DNA of 64,000 bases from Cytophagales bacterium (GCA_013298505.1 JAAFHY010000004.1:1-64000); one strand, 5' to 3'. Shown: positions 1 to 9,389, counted from the first letter of the stretch. Made by a program: numbers and translations. The notes: generated from the sequence alone by a model not told the origin.

Positions 1-527
1 TAATTACCAACCTATCTGATATTTTTCGCTATGCACTTGATTCGCACGGAGAGGAGTTGGTGAAATTAAGCGATGAAATTGAGTTTATTGAAAATTACCT
101 AAAAATACAACAAGTACGATTTGGTGAGCGGTTACGATTTGAAAAAGACATTGACTTAACTTGTTTGAATATTGAAATTCCACCCATGATTTTACAACCG
201 TTGGTCGAGAATTCGGTAAAATATGGAATAGGCCCGAAAGAAGAGGGAGGCACCATCTCGCTATTGGTCAGAAGATCGGGTAAGGTAATTTTGTTTGAAG
301 TACGAGACGATGGCCTCGGCTCGAAAGCAAAAAAAGTGATGGATGGAAGCAGCAGCGGCATCGGCATGGCCAATACCGATTTGCGGTTGAAAAGCTATTT
401 CGGGGCGCAGTCTGGCTTGCGTGTAAACGCCAGCGAAAAGGGCTACAGTGTTCGTTTTTTTGTTGATGAACATCGGGTAGACTCTACAAAAGAAAAGGAA
501 GAAAAACTAGAATCACAACTACTATGA
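1..527 (+). CDS. LytS-family sensor histidine kinase, C-terminal part (5' truncated by window)
   Basis: Open in frame from base 3, so the gene begins before the window. The visible part starts at the end of the His_kinase (PF06580-type) region (NLSDIFRYAL, then DEIEFIENYLKIQQVRFGERL-like sequence) and runs through the ATPase domain, with an N box (VENSVKYGI), a DDGLG G1 box and a GIGMANTDLRL segment. This is the family that phosphorylates LytTR regulators at the membrane. The TGA stop overlaps the ATG of the following LytTR regulator (ATGA), so the two are translationally coupled. The internal TTG at 57 is not a real start because family homology continues upstream of it. The sensory N-terminus is outside the window, so the signal cannot be guessed. 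Confidence 0.9.
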   Translation, partial: ITNLSDIFRYALDSHGEELVKLSDEIEFIENYLKIQQVRFGERLRFEKDIDLTCLNIEIPPMILQPLVENSVKYGIGPKEEGGTISLLVRRSGKVILFEVRDDGLGSKAKKVMDGSSSGIGMANTDLRLKSYFGAQSGLRVNASEKGYSVRFFVDEHRVDSTKEKEEKLESQLL

Positions 528-1273
528 CGAATGCAACTTGCTTGATTATTGACGATGAAAAATTGGCTCGCGATTTATTGCGCGAGTATTTAGAGTCGAT
601 GGATGGAATTGACCTACTCGATGAATGCGCAAAAGGATCTGAGGCAGTAGAAAAAATCAATAAGCTCAAACCTGATCTCATTTTTTTAGATGTGCAAATG
701 CCAGGGATGACGGGGTTTGATGTGCTTGACGAGATTGACCACGAGCCGTATGTTATTTTTATTACCGCTTATGATCAATATGCCATCAAAGCTTTCGAGA
801 AAAATGCAGTAGACTATCTGTTAAAACCATTGGATGAAGAGCGTTTTAAAAACGCTGTGGCGAGAGCGCTGAAGCGCAAAAAAATGGAAGATGGCGATTT
901 AGAAAATCTACTGGGAAGCATGCGCCAGGTAAATCATAAAGGCAGCTACGACTCTCATATTTTTGTGCAGAAGTCTGAAAAACTTTTTAACCTACCAGTA
1001 GAAGAGATTATCCATTTAGAAGCTTCGGGCGACTATACAATTATTTCTACTAAGAATGATCAGTTTGTAAGTTCATCCGGCATAGGCCGATTGGAAGAAT
1101 TGATGAACCCCGATATTTTTATTCGTGTGCATCGCTCTACCATAGTAAATGTTAACTACATGAAAGAAATAGAGCGTCACTTTAACGGAGGCATGGTAGT
1201 AAAGATGCAAAGCGGAAAGAGCTTTCCGGTAAGCCGAACGTACGCAAAACAAATTAGGAAACGTGTGGTGTAG
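524..1273 (+). CDS. LytTR-family response regulator
   Basis: 249 residues. A receiver domain occupies about residues 1-120, with acidic residues D10/D11, phospho-acceptor D56 (LIFLDVQMPG) and conserved K101 (YLLKPL). A LytTR DNA-binding domain follows from about residue 145 to the end (IIHLEASGDYT, FIRVHRSTIVN, FPVSRTYAKQ). It is the cytoplasmic partner of the LytS-type kinase with which it overlaps by 4 nt. Such pairs in Bacteroidota regulate varied targets; nothing here identifies them. The TPP-riboswitch gene downstream appears to be a separate unit with its own promoter-like box. Confidence 0.93.
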   Translation: MTNATCLIIDDEKLARDLLREYLESMDGIDLLDECAKGSEAVEKINKLKPDLIFLDVQMPGMTGFDVLDEIDHEPYVIFITAYDQYAIKAFEKNAVDYLLKPLDEERFKNAVARALKRKKMEDGDLENLLGSMRQVNHKGSYDSHIFVQKSEKLFNLPVEEIIHLEASGDYTIISTKNDQFVSSSGIGRLEELMNPDIFIRVHRSTIVNVNYMKEIERHFNGGMVVKMQSGKSFPVSRTYAKQIRKRVV

Positions 1274-1406
1274 TTTGGAATTACCTAACACAGTTATGTA
1301 CTATGTTGGTGCATTTTAGATACTACACGTTGGATTTTATTGATGCTGCCTAAGTATTCTTTTTATAAATAATTTCTTTCTGTAAAAAAAGAGACATAAT
1401 TTACTT

Positions 1407-1414
1407 TACATTTG
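1407..1414 (+). promoter_or_regulatory. Bacteroidota-type -7 box upstream of TPP riboswitch
   Basis: TACATTTG matches the TAnnTTTG consensus of the Bacteroidota housekeeping sigma factor and lies about 18 nt before the first conserved aptamer bases, where a start site for the riboswitch leader is expected. No convincing -33 TTG is visible upstream. Confidence 0.5.
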
Positions 1415-1424
1415 TACTGTCGAA

Positions 1425-1505
1425 AGACAAAGGGGTGCCAAAAACAAGGGCTGAGATTATACCCATAGAACCTGATGCCGGTAATGCGGACGAAGGGAGG
1501 CAATT
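1425..1505 (+). ncRNA. TPP riboswitch (THI element)
   Basis: Conserved aptamer blocks appear in order: GGGGTGCC (1432-1439), GGCTGAGA (about 1449-1456), ACCC followed by GAACCTGAT (about 1461-1475), GGTAATGC, and GAAGGGA before 1500. This is the thiamine-pyrophosphate-binding fold. Downstream, an imperfect hairpin (1519-1526 pairing with 1533-1540, one G-U) is followed by a T-run near 1552-1557, so the expression platform could be a transcription terminator, although the T-run is about 12 nt from the stem. The leader precedes the TonB-dependent receptor at 1564. Confidence 0.93.
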
Positions 1506-1563
1506 AAACACGTAAGTAAGATCCATTCCCCGATGGGTCTGCGGGTTTAAATTTTTTAACAAC

Positions 1564-3924
1564 ATGTTCAAATCAATGATCGTTGCAGTGGTAGTGCTGA
1601 TATCAACGCAAGCTATTGCACAACTTTTTTCCATTGCCGGCACGGTGAAGAATGGAAAAAGCAACCAGGTACTGGCCGGTGCATCGGTACAGTTAGAAAA
1701 TCGAAATCGTTTTGCAGTAACGGATGAGTACGGAAGATTCCGTTTAGAGAAACTTCCTGCGGGTGAGTATTCGCTGCTGATTCGGTTTGTAGGTTTTGAA
1801 GAGAAAGTGGAGAAACTTTCGCTTTCGCAGAATGTAAGTATTGCTATTGCAATGAGTGAGTCTACCCAGTTGACGGACGAAGTAGTGGTGTATGCCACAC
1901 GAGCGAATGACAAAACCCCCACTACGTTTACCAATGTGAGCGGACAGGCGCTGAGCAAGCAAGGCTTCGGGCAAGATATGCCTTACTTGTTGAACTGGAC
2001 TCCATCATTAGTTACAACATCTGACGCTGGTGCTGGTATTGGTTATACCGGCTTGCGTATTCGCGGAAGCGATGCTACGCGGATCAACGTAACCATCAAC
2101 GGTATTTCGTATAACGATAGTGAATCGCAGGGAACATTCTGGGTGAACATTCCTGATATCAGTTCATCGACACAAAGCGTGCAGATACAACGAGGTGTGG
2201 GTACATCCACCAACGGTGCGGGCGCATTTGGTGGAAGTGTGAATGTGCAGACCATATCGCAGCAAGCCGATCCGTATGCGGATATCATGGTGGGTGGAGG
2301 GTCGTTCAATACACAACGCTATACACTGAAAGCAGGAACAGGATTGATCAATGGTCAGTGGTCGTTTGACGGACGTGTATCAAAGATTACTTCCGATGGA
2401 TACATTGATCGTGCTTCGTCTGATCTTCATTCGTATTACCTCAGTGGTGGTTATTATGGAAAGAAGACCATTGTGAAAGCCATTATGTTTGGAGGTCAGG
2501 AAGAAACGTATCAATCGTGGAATGGAAATGATGCCGCTACAATGAAGACGAACAGAACATTCAATTCGGCAGGAGCATTGTATGATCAGAACTGGAATGT
2601 AACGGGTTATTATGATAATGAAATTGATCATTATCGTCAAGATCATTACCAATTACACGTTACGCAAAAACTGAATGAGTATTGGAATGCGAATGTGTCA
2701 TTGCATTATACGTATGGCCGTGGCTATTACGAACAGTATAAACAAAGCAAAGCTTTCGCTGATCTGGGATTGAGTGATATTGTATTGAAAGATACTACGC
2801 TTACTTCTGGAGATTTTATTGTGCGTAAGTGGCTCGATAATCAGTTTTATGGAGGCACGTTTTCGTTCAACTATGAAAAGAATAAAACCAATCTTTCGAT
2901 CGGTGGTGCATATAATCAATATGCGAGAGCAAAGCACTATGGTGAAATTATCTGGGCGCAGTATGCAGCTAATTCAAAGATTCGTCAGCATTACTACGAT
3001 GGCGAATCGCAAAAGAATGATTTTAATATCTATGCCAAGTGGAATTATGAAATCACTACCGCATTGAATGCATTTGTTGATTTTCAATACCGCAACGTAG
3101 ATTATAAAACTGCAGGTACAGATGATGATCTGACTCCGTACGATTTCAAAGACCAGTTTAACTTCTTCAATCCGAAAGCAGGATTAAGTTATACATTTTC
3201 ATCAAAAGATGTTTTGTATAGTTCATACGCGGTGGCCAATCGTGAACCTAATCGTACTGATTATACCAACGGAGCAGTAAAACCGAAACCCGAAAACTTA
3301 GGTAACCTTGAAGCAGGCTGGAGACGGAACTCGGAGCGCTATAGTTTCGAGGTGAATTACTACCTGATGAATTATACGGATCAATTAGTATTAACAGGTA
3401 AGTTGGATAACGTTGGTAATCCTATCCGTGCCAATGTAGGTAAGAGCTATCGCACGGGCGTTGAGCTCTCCGGTGCAATACGCTTTACGGATCGGTTGGT
3501 GTGGAATGTGAATGTGACCCGTAGTATAAATAAGAACAAAGATTTTGTAGTAAACAAAGCTAACCTAAGTGAAACAAAAAATACCGCCATTACTTTGTCG
3601 CCTGAGTGGATTACCGGAAGTCAATTGAGTTACAGCGCATTTAGAAACTTTCAAATCACTTTGCTAAATAAGTATGTAAGCCAACAATACCTCGACAATA
3701 CACAAACCGAATCACTAACATTGGATGATTATTTCATTACTGATTTTCGATTAAATTATTCGGTTGCTCCAAAAGGAATGAAAGGCATAGATTTCAGTGT
3801 TTTAATAAACAATTTATTTGATGTGAAATACTCGTCTAACGGAGCAACGTATGGCGATGGAGTTGCCTACTACTATCCACAGGCTGGTAGAAATTATTTG
3901 GTAATGCTGGCGATGAGATTTTAA
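1564..3924 (+). CDS. TonB-dependent receptor, predicted thiamine/precursor importer
   Basis: 786 residues. A signal peptide (about 1-20, ending AIAQ) precedes a carboxypeptidase-D regulatory-like domain (about 22-105: GTVKNGKSNQVLAGASV, EYGRFRLEKLPAGEY), a plug domain (about 115-230, including GLRIRGSDATRINVTINGI and the GVGTSTNGAGAFGGSVN segment), and a long 22-strand-type barrel ending in the outer-membrane insertion signal MLAMRF. It lies in the outer membrane and would import a substrate using TonB energy. The substrate is inferred from the TPP riboswitch directly upstream, as known for thiamine-regulated outer-membrane receptors in Bacteroidota. No thi genes or PnuT-type permease lie nearby, so the inner-membrane partner is elsewhere. 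Confidence 0.93.
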   Translation: MFKSMIVAVVVLISTQAIAQLFSIAGTVKNGKSNQVLAGASVQLENRNRFAVTDEYGRFRLEKLPAGEYSLLIRFVGFEEKVEKLSLSQNVSIAIAMSESTQLTDEVVVYATRANDKTPTTFTNVSGQALSKQGFGQDMPYLLNWTPSLVTTSDAGAGIGYTGLRIRGSDATRINVTINGISYNDSESQGTFWVNIPDISSSTQSVQIQRGVGTSTNGAGAFGGSVNVQTISQQADPYADIMVGGGSFNTQRYTLKAGTGLINGQWSFDGRVSKITSDGYIDRASSDLHSYYLSGGYYGKKTIVKAIMFGGQEETYQSWNGNDAATMKTNRTFNSAGALYDQNWNVTGYYDNEIDHYRQDHYQLHVTQKLNEYWNANVSLHYTYGRGYYEQYKQSKAFADLGLSDIVLKDTTLTSGDFIVRKWLDNQFYGGTFSFNYEKNKTNLSIGGAYNQYARAKHYGEIIWAQYAANSKIRQHYYDGESQKNDFNIYAKWNYEITTALNAFVDFQYRNVDYKTAGTDDDLTPYDFKDQFNFFNPKAGLSYTFSSKDVLYSSYAVANREPNRTDYTNGAVKPKPENLGNLEAGWRRNSERYSFEVNYYLMNYTDQLVLTGKLDNVGNPIRANVGKSYRTGVELSGAIRFTDRLVWNVNVTRSINKNKDFVVNKANLSETKNTAITLSPEWITGSQLSYSAFRNFQITLLNKYVSQQYLDNTQTESLTLDDYFITDFRLNYSVAPKGMKGIDFSVLINNLFDVKYSSNGATYGDGVAYYYPQAGRNYLVMLAMRF

Positions 3925-3979
3925 ATAGGGCATCCATTAAAACCATGTTACGAAAGTGATTTAGTAGTACTTTTACGCT

Positions 3980-4825
3980 ATGCATTTAGTCTCCTTAGCC
4001 GATCTTTTTAAACTTACTCGCTTTTGGAACCTTATCATCATTGCGATTGCGCAATATTTGGCAGCCGCTTTTCTGCTCGATTTCCACACTGCGGTAATTA
4101 CCGATGTGAGGCTCTTTATTCTCACGCTTTCTACTGTATTAATTGCAGCAGCTGGGTATGTCATCAATGATTACTATGATATCAAAATTGATTTAATCAA
4201 TAAACCCGATCGCGTGGTGATTGGAAAATCACTCGCCAGACGATATGCCATTTTAATTCATACTGGCTTGTCGGTAGCTGGAATTTTTTTAGGTTTTATA
4301 CTGAGTTGGCAAATAGGCGCGATCAATACGGCTTGTGTATTTTTTCTTTGGCTTTATTCAAATCAGCTTAAGCGTGAACCTTTGGTGGGCAACATAACGG
4401 TCGCGTTGCTAACGGGGCTTGCTGTTTTTTTAGTAAACAGACTTTATAACACACACAATGATTTCATCGCTTTTTATTCTGTCTTTGCTTTTTTTATGAC
4501 GTTGGTACGTGAAATTGTAAAAGACATGGAAGATATGAAGGGCGATAGTTCATTTGGCTGCAAAACACTGCCCATAGTTTGGGGCGTACGAAAGACAAAA
4601 TGGCTTCTTTACTTACTATTGTTATTCTTTATACTTGGTGTTGCTTGGTTTAATTTCAATTACGCATTAGCACCACCCATCTACATTGCTCTTTACTTGC
4701 TACTACCATTAGCCATTTTATCTGTGCGCCTTTTTAAAGCAGATACGGTTAAAGAATATAGCCAATTGAGTCAAGTCTGCAAAGTAATTATGCTGCTAGG
4801 TATTGCAAGTATGATTTTTATTTAA
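3980..4825 (+). CDS. UbiA-family prenyltransferase
   Basis: 281 residues with about 8-9 hydrophobic segments. The two Asp-rich prenyl-diphosphate/Mg binding motifs of the UbiA superfamily are present: NDYYDIKIDLINKPDR (about residues 64-79) and DMEDMKGDSSFGCKTLP (about 184-200). Enzymes of this shape in Bacteroidota are often annotated as geranylgeranylglycerol-phosphate geranylgeranyltransferase-like, but the acceptor cannot be read from sequence. It is an integral inner-membrane protein. It lies 55 nt after the TonB receptor and 12 nt before purN, so it may share transcription with purN. Confidence 0.85.
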   Translation: MHLVSLADLFKLTRFWNLIIIAIAQYLAAAFLLDFHTAVITDVRLFILTLSTVLIAAAGYVINDYYDIKIDLINKPDRVVIGKSLARRYAILIHTGLSVAGIFLGFILSWQIGAINTACVFFLWLYSNQLKREPLVGNITVALLTGLAVFLVNRLYNTHNDFIAFYSVFAFFMTLVREIVKDMEDMKGDSSFGCKTLPIVWGVRKTKWLLYLLLLFFILGVAWFNFNYALAPPIYIALYLLLPLAILSVRLFKADTVKEYSQLSQVCKVIMLLGIASMIFI

Positions 4826-4837
4826 CGTGTCATTGAA

Positions 4838-5446
4838 ATGAAAACGCCTGCGCGCATTGCCTTATTCGCTTCTGGTAACGGATCAAACGCTGAAGTGGTT
4901 ATAAATTATTTTAAAAATAGAGACTCATTAAAAGTAGTGTTGTTGCTTAGTAATAACCCACAGGCATTGGCACTCGAAAAAGCAAGTAGACTAGGTATTG
5001 AAGCAAAATGTTTCTCTAAGGATGAATTTCGAGAGCCTGAAAATATTATTGCTACGCTGCACCAACGTAAAATTACACATATTGTATTGGCAGGTTTTCT
5101 GCTACAAATACCCGCTCAACTGATTAAAGTATTTCCCTCTGCAATTTTAAATATACACCCTTCATTGTTGCCTAAGTTTGGCGGCAAAGGAATGTACGGA
5201 CTAAAAGTTCATGAGGCTGTAAGACAAGCAGGTGAAACGGAAACAGGCATTACGATTCACGAAGTAAACGAGCAGTATGATGAAGGCCGAATTGTATTTC
5301 AAGCTACTTGCCCAGTACTTACTACCGATTTGCCAGCCGATATAGCTCAGAAAGTGCAAAGGCTAGAACATGAGAATTTCCCAATTGTGATTGAGCAATG
5401 GATAACGGGATATAGTAACCAAGCATTAACTCAACACAGTCATTAG
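4838..5446 (+). CDS. purN: Phosphoribosylglycinamide formyltransferase (PurN)
   Basis: 202 residues, the usual length for the folate-dependent GAR transformylase of purine synthesis. The N-terminal nucleotide-binding segment ALFASGNGSNAE and the catalytic stretch ILNIHPSLLPKFGGKGMYG (catalytic Asn and His) are intact; the third catalytic residue, Asp, lies in the YDEGRIVF region. It transfers a formyl group from 10-formyl-THF to GAR in the cytoplasm. purH lies in the same window at 43.4 kb, and a folate-salvage enzyme (5-formyl-THF cyclo-ligase) is convergent to it. Confidence 0.93.
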   Translation: MKTPARIALFASGNGSNAEVVINYFKNRDSLKVVLLLSNNPQALALEKASRLGIEAKCFSKDEFREPENIIATLHQRKITHIVLAGFLLQIPAQLIKVFPSAILNIHPSLLPKFGGKGMYGLKVHEAVRQAGETETGITIHEVNEQYDEGRIVFQATCPVLTTDLPADIAQKVQRLEHENFPIVIEQWITGYSNQALTQHSH

Positions 5447-5753
5447 TTTTCTGCGCGTTGTGTAAAGACCCGGCCGTACCACTTGGATGAAATAACTACG
5501 TCTAAATACCATTAGACTCATTGCTAAGCAGGAGAGTAAAGTAGTAATCTTTTTTGTATTAATAGACGGGTAACTACTTGACTTATCTTTTTAAAGACAC
5601 ACAGTAAAATGATAGCAAAAGTTAAAAGAAATTTTTTCTGTTTTGCTTTTTAAAGCCTCAAGCTATCATGAGTGAAAAATAATTATAGTAAATTGAAATT
5701 GTTGACAGGTATTTAGGATTGCATGATTACCAAGAACTGTTTGTACAGAAGCA
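5447..5753. other. Intergenic region between convergent genes
   Basis: 307 bases between the purN stop and the stop of the opposing cyclo-ligase gene. No credible ORF, tRNA or strong terminator was found. A weak inverted repeat (atgatagc near 5609, gctatcat near 5662) with a long AT-rich loop, and two copies of ctttttaaag (5587 and 5646), are present but not convincing as functional elements. Confidence 0.5.
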
Positions 5754-6323
5754 TCACTCAAATTTAAAAAGATGTGATGGCGTGAGACAATGTGTGAGGA
5801 TAACATCGTAATCATTTACATCTTCAATCCCTTTTAGTGGTTCAAAAAGTGAAAGACCTATTCGTTGACATCTTATCTGGCACTCTGCTAGAAATTGATC
5901 GTAGAATCCTTTACCATAACCAACTCGATTGCCCATTTTATCAAAAGCCAAAAGGGGCACGATCACCATATCAATTTTCTTAGTTGGCGTAGGCGCACCC
6001 TGCTCTGGTTCAAGAATTCCCCACTTATTTTTTTTAAGTTGATGGATTCCTTCCAAGTAAATATTCTCTAGCTGAGTACCTACCACGCGGGGAATTGAAA
6101 TGCGGATATGGGGAAACTCTCTTTTGATGCGGTCAATGATTGGCCATGTATCAGGTTCGCGCTTTTCTTCGATCGGTAAAAAAACATGCAAGCACTTGAT
6201 AAAAGACAAATCAAGTTGCAGAAAAAACTGATTGTATAACTGCAAATTCAAATGCTGATACTCAGCCTCCGTCAAAGCCATTCGCTTCTGCAGATATTTT
6301 TTTCGCGCTTCGGCTTTAGTCAT
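5754..6323 (-). CDS. 5-formyltetrahydrofolate cyclo-ligase
   Basis: 189 residues when started at the ATG at 6323 (MTKAEARKKYLQKR), which fits the family N-terminus. An in-frame extension to 6368 would run further into bshC and is rejected. The C-terminal ATP/folate motif VGYGKGFYDQFL and the central IDMVIVPLLAFDKMGNR are diagnostic of the 5-FCL/MTHFS family, which converts 5-formyl-THF to 5,10-methenyl-THF using ATP. The start overlaps the bshC stop by 8 nt (atgactaa), indicating co-transcription and coupling with bshC. Confidence 0.92.
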   Translation of the reverse strand: MTKAEARKKYLQKRMALTEAEYQHLNLQLYNQFFLQLDLSFIKCLHVFLPIEEKREPDTWPIIDRIKREFPHIRISIPRVVGTQLENIYLEGIHQLKKNKWGILEPEQGAPTPTKKIDMVIVPLLAFDKMGNRVGYGKGFYDQFLAECQIRCQRIGLSLFEPLKGIEDVNDYDVILTHCLTPSHLFKFE

Positions 6324-7878
6324 ATGCCAGTACATGGAAGCGAAAATCGAACGGATCAAAGTTATCAAGTAATTTTCTGATGAATGACGGATCGCTTTGA
6401 TAGAAATTCAAAAAATTATCGGTGCGCTCTTGCAAACTTCCGTTTGGAAACAACGCATCTTTCACCGCTTCAATTTGTTTCAACTTTTCTTCATGCTTGC
6501 GTTTCTCCGCCTTCAGCATTTTCTTCTCAATCCGCTCAAGGCCATTGAGCGCACGTTGATTTTCGGCTGCCACCAGCTTGGTAAGCGTACTATCGATCTG
6601 GGTAGCTTGTGTTTGTACTTCCGTCAACAACGTTTGCAGTACCTGCATTTGCTTGCCCAATGATAATCCATGTTGACTGTTGTTGGCTACCCATTGGTTG
6701 AACAGGAAATTTTTTTCTTGGAATAAATCTTTGATATCCAATCCCGTTTTAGAAAACTTCTTTTGCGTGGGGGCATCCATTACCAATGCAAAGTTGCGTG
6801 GCATCAACATAGGGAATGGGGTTTCGAAAAAATCGAATACACCTTTCAACTGTAACCAATATACCAGCTCTGCAGGCCCACCCACATACCCAAGATTCGG
6901 CAAAATCATTTCTTGATATAATGGTCGAAGGACTACATTTGGACTAAATTTTTCCGGTTCTTCAAAAAGCATTTTCTCTACCTCAGCATCAGAAAACTTT
7001 AATGAGGAATCTACGACTTGAAATCCACCTGATATTTTTTCTATTCGACTTCGCAATCCATCCGCCAAGTAGAAAAAATTAATCTCCCGCGCATTTACTT
7101 GTGTGTGATAGCCGAGCGCCTGAAGGGTTTGCGTGGCTTCGTTCACTTTTACTTTTGCTGTGTGATCGAAGAGGTCGTTCCTGATTACTGATGAAAATGA
7201 TTTTTTCAACTCTCTATTATCGGCATCTAAAACAATCAATCCCTCTTGCCCGAACAACTCATTTACATAATGCAAAGCGGCTTGCGACAAGGTTTTATTT
7301 TTGGTGTATGCCTCTTTGAAAAGTGAAATCTCCCCTGGAATTTCATTCAATAGGTTTTTGAAATCTTTGGTGTGGAATCGACCGACTGCGCCTTGCTGTT
7401 CAGTCTCCCACACATATTTTTTTCCGTACAACCGAAAGTACTTGATCTCCTCGTAGTCGTGGTCTTCACTCGCCATCCAATACACAGGCACAAAATCATA
7501 TTCGGGATAGGCTTCTTTTAACTTTTTGCAGGCATTGATTACCGTCACGATTTTATAAATGAAGTACAGTGGCCCTGTAAAAATATTGAGCTGGTGACCA
7601 GTCGTTACGGTAAACGTTTTTGGGTTACCAAGTGCGGCAATGTTTTGCTTTGCCTTGTCGGTGATGGGCAATGTGCCGTATTGTTTGGTTAACTCCTGTA
7701 CCAGCAATTGACGTCTTTCACTAGAGAAGTTGGCTTTGTCTTTGAGTTGATCACCAAAACTAGCAACTGAGGGAAATCGATGATAGAATTTTTTGAGCGA
7801 ATCTTTTTGTTGGATGTAATCGAGAAAGAAGGGGCTGAAGGAATGCGTGTCAGAAAAATCAATCTTTCGAGTGGTCAT
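6316..7878 (-). CDS. bshC: Bacillithiol biosynthesis cysteine-adding enzyme BshC
   Basis: 520 residues. Diagnostic BshC segments are seen: TVTTGHQLNIFTGPLYFIYK, VPVYWMASEDHDYEEI, the C-terminal half with NLGYVGGPAELVYWLQLKGVF and a coiled-coil region (about residues 395-470) before the C-terminal tail. BshC is thought to add cysteine to GlcN-malate, the last step of synthesis of the low-molecular-weight thiol bacillithiol, which many Bacteroidota use instead of glutathione. bshA and bshB are not in this window. It overlaps the downstream cyclo-ligase gene. Confidence 0.93.
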   Translation of the reverse strand: MTTRKIDFSDTHSFSPFFLDYIQQKDSLKKFYHRFPSVASFGDQLKDKANFSSERRQLLVQELTKQYGTLPITDKAKQNIAALGNPKTFTVTTGHQLNIFTGPLYFIYKIVTVINACKKLKEAYPEYDFVPVYWMASEDHDYEEIKYFRLYGKKYVWETEQQGAVGRFHTKDFKNLLNEIPGEISLFKEAYTKNKTLSQAALHYVNELFGQEGLIVLDADNRELKKSFSSVIRNDLFDHTAKVKVNEATQTLQALGYHTQVNAREINFFYLADGLRSRIEKISGGFQVVDSSLKFSDAEVEKMLFEEPEKFSPNVVLRPLYQEMILPNLGYVGGPAELVYWLQLKGVFDFFETPFPMLMPRNFALVMDAPTQKKFSKTGLDIKDLFQEKNFLFNQWVANNSQHGLSLGKQMQVLQTLLTEVQTQATQIDSTLTKLVAAENQRALNGLERIEKKMLKAEKRKHEEKLKQIEAVKDALFPNGSLQERTDNFLNFYQSDPSFIRKLLDNFDPFDFRFHVLAYD

Positions 7879-7988
7879 ATCAACAACAAATCAGGTAAGT
7901 AAATAGCATAATCGCAATTAACGACTAATAAACAAACAGGGTTTAAGAATGAGCGGCACTATTTGTTAAAATATTCTTAACGACATAG

Positions 7989-9299
7989 CTATACAACCTC
8001 CGCCAGCAAATCAAACTCGGTAGCTTGCTTCACCTTTGCCTGCACAAAATCACCCATACGCAAGTAGTTGCCCTTCGCGTTAATCAAAACTTCATTGTCA
8101 ACTTCAGGCGAATCAAATTCTGTGCGGCCGATAAAGTTTCCTCCTTCTTTGCGATCAATTAACACTTTGAATGTTTTGCCCACTTTCGCTTGGTTCAACT
8201 CGAGTGAAATGCCTTGCTGCAATTCCATCAGCGCATCCACACGCTCTTGTTTGGTTTCAGCCGGTACATCATCTTCAAAAGAATGCGAATGCGTGTTCTC
8301 TTCATGCGAGTAAGGAAAAACCCCCAAACGGTCGAAGCGCATACGCTCTACAAATTGCATCATCTCGTCAAAACGTTCCTCGGTTTCGCCCGGATGCCCG
8401 GCAATCAGGGTAGTGCGGATGGCAATGCCAGGCACTTTTTCCCGAATGGTGTTCACCAACTCTTCTGTCTTCTCGCGGGTGGTGCCTCGCCTCATTAACT
8501 TGAGCATTTCGGTAGAGCCATGTTGCAACGGAATATCCAGGTAATTGCAAATAGTTGGTCGCTCTGCCATCACGTCCAATACATCCACCGGGAAGCCTGT
8601 GGGGAACGCGTAGTGCAAGCGAATCCATTCAATACCATTTACGTCCGAAAGATTTTTCAACAACTCTGCGAGGTTCCGTTTTTTATAGATATCCAATCCG
8701 TAGTAGGTAGAATCTTGTGCAATGAGCAACAACTCCTTTGTGCCATTCTTCGCTAAGTTCTTTGCTTCCAACACCAACTCTTCAATTGGGCGGGAAATAT
8801 GTTTTCCCCGCATTAGCGGGATGGCACAGAACGAACAAGGCCGATCGCACCCCTCAGAGATTTTCAAATAAGCAAAATGACTGGGGTTGGTGAGGATGCG
8901 TTCACCTACTAACTCATGCTTATAATTAGCATTCAGTTGTTTGAGCAAGCGAGACAAATCGCGCGTACCGAACCAGGCATCTACGTCTGGAATTTCTTTC
9001 TCTAAATCTTGACTGTAGCGCTGTGAAAGACAACCAGTAACATAAACTTTTTCTACCAGTCCCTCTTGCTTGGCGTCCACATAGCGCAAGATGGTGTCAA
9101 CCGATTCTTGCTTTGCATTATCGATAAAACCACAGGTATTGATCACTACTACATTGGCATCGTCTTTTTTCGATTCGTGCGTTACATCAATGCCGTTACC
9201 CCTCAATTGGGTCAATAGCACTTCAGAATCCACAAGGTTTTTGGAACACCCCAGTGTAACAATATTGACTTTGGTCTTTTTAGTGCCTTTCGTTTTCAA
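7989..9299 (-). CDS. rimO: Ribosomal protein S12 methylthiotransferase RimO
   Basis: 436 residues from the TTG at 9299. Domains in order: an MTTase N-terminal domain with three cluster cysteines (LGCSKN, NTCGFID, GCLSQR), a radical-SAM core with CDRPCSFC (the CxxxCxxC motif), and a C-terminal TRAM domain (from about VGKTFKVLIDRKEG). RimO methylthiolates an Asp of ribosomal protein S12. The frame stays open to 9359, but a promoter-like TAAATTTG box sits inside that extension and the family alignment begins near KTKVNIVTLGCSKN, so the TTG start is preferred. It is divergent from the gene at 9390. Confidence 0.92.
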   Translation of the reverse strand: MKTKGTKKTKVNIVTLGCSKNLVDSEVLLTQLRGNGIDVTHESKKDDANVVVINTCGFIDNAKQESVDTILRYVDAKQEGLVEKVYVTGCLSQRYSQDLEKEIPDVDAWFGTRDLSRLLKQLNANYKHELVGERILTNPSHFAYLKISEGCDRPCSFCAIPLMRGKHISRPIEELVLEAKNLAKNGTKELLLIAQDSTYYGLDIYKKRNLAELLKNLSDVNGIEWIRLHYAFPTGFPVDVLDVMAERPTICNYLDIPLQHGSTEMLKLMRRGTTREKTEELVNTIREKVPGIAIRTTLIAGHPGETEERFDEMMQFVERMRFDRLGVFPYSHEENTHSHSFEDDVPAETKQERVDALMELQQGISLELNQAKVGKTFKVLIDRKEGGNFIGRTEFDSPEVDNEVLINAKGNYLRMGDFVQAKVKQATEFDLLAEVV

Positions 9300-9317
9300 T
9301 TTCTGTGAATAAGAGGA

Positions 9318-9325
9318 CAAATTTA
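9318..9325 (-). promoter_or_regulatory. Putative -7 promoter box for rimO
   Basis: Reading the minus strand, TAAATTTG matches TAnnTTTG and ends 18 nt before the TTG at 9299. Its position inside the longest open frame argues that the start at 9359 is not used. The -33 element is not clear. Confidence 0.4.
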
Positions 9326-9370
9326 CAAAAAATACGGGCCATGGAGCGGAAGTTGGCACAGTGGTTGAAG

Positions 9371-9378
9371 TATATTTG
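9371..9378 (+). promoter_or_regulatory. Putative -7 promoter box for the 9390 gene
   Basis: TATATTTG matches TAnnTTTG and ends 11 nt before the ATG at 9390; a TTG lies at 9353-9355, slightly closer than the usual -33 spacing. The predicted leader is very short. Confidence 0.4.
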
Positions 9379-9389
9379 CTAAATAAATA

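Noticed and set aside
5587..5669. Weak inverted repeat and repeated ctttttaaag in the purN downstream region
   Set aside because: Arms are only 8 bp with a 45-base AT-rich loop and no T-run at the right place; likely by chance in AT-rich DNA.
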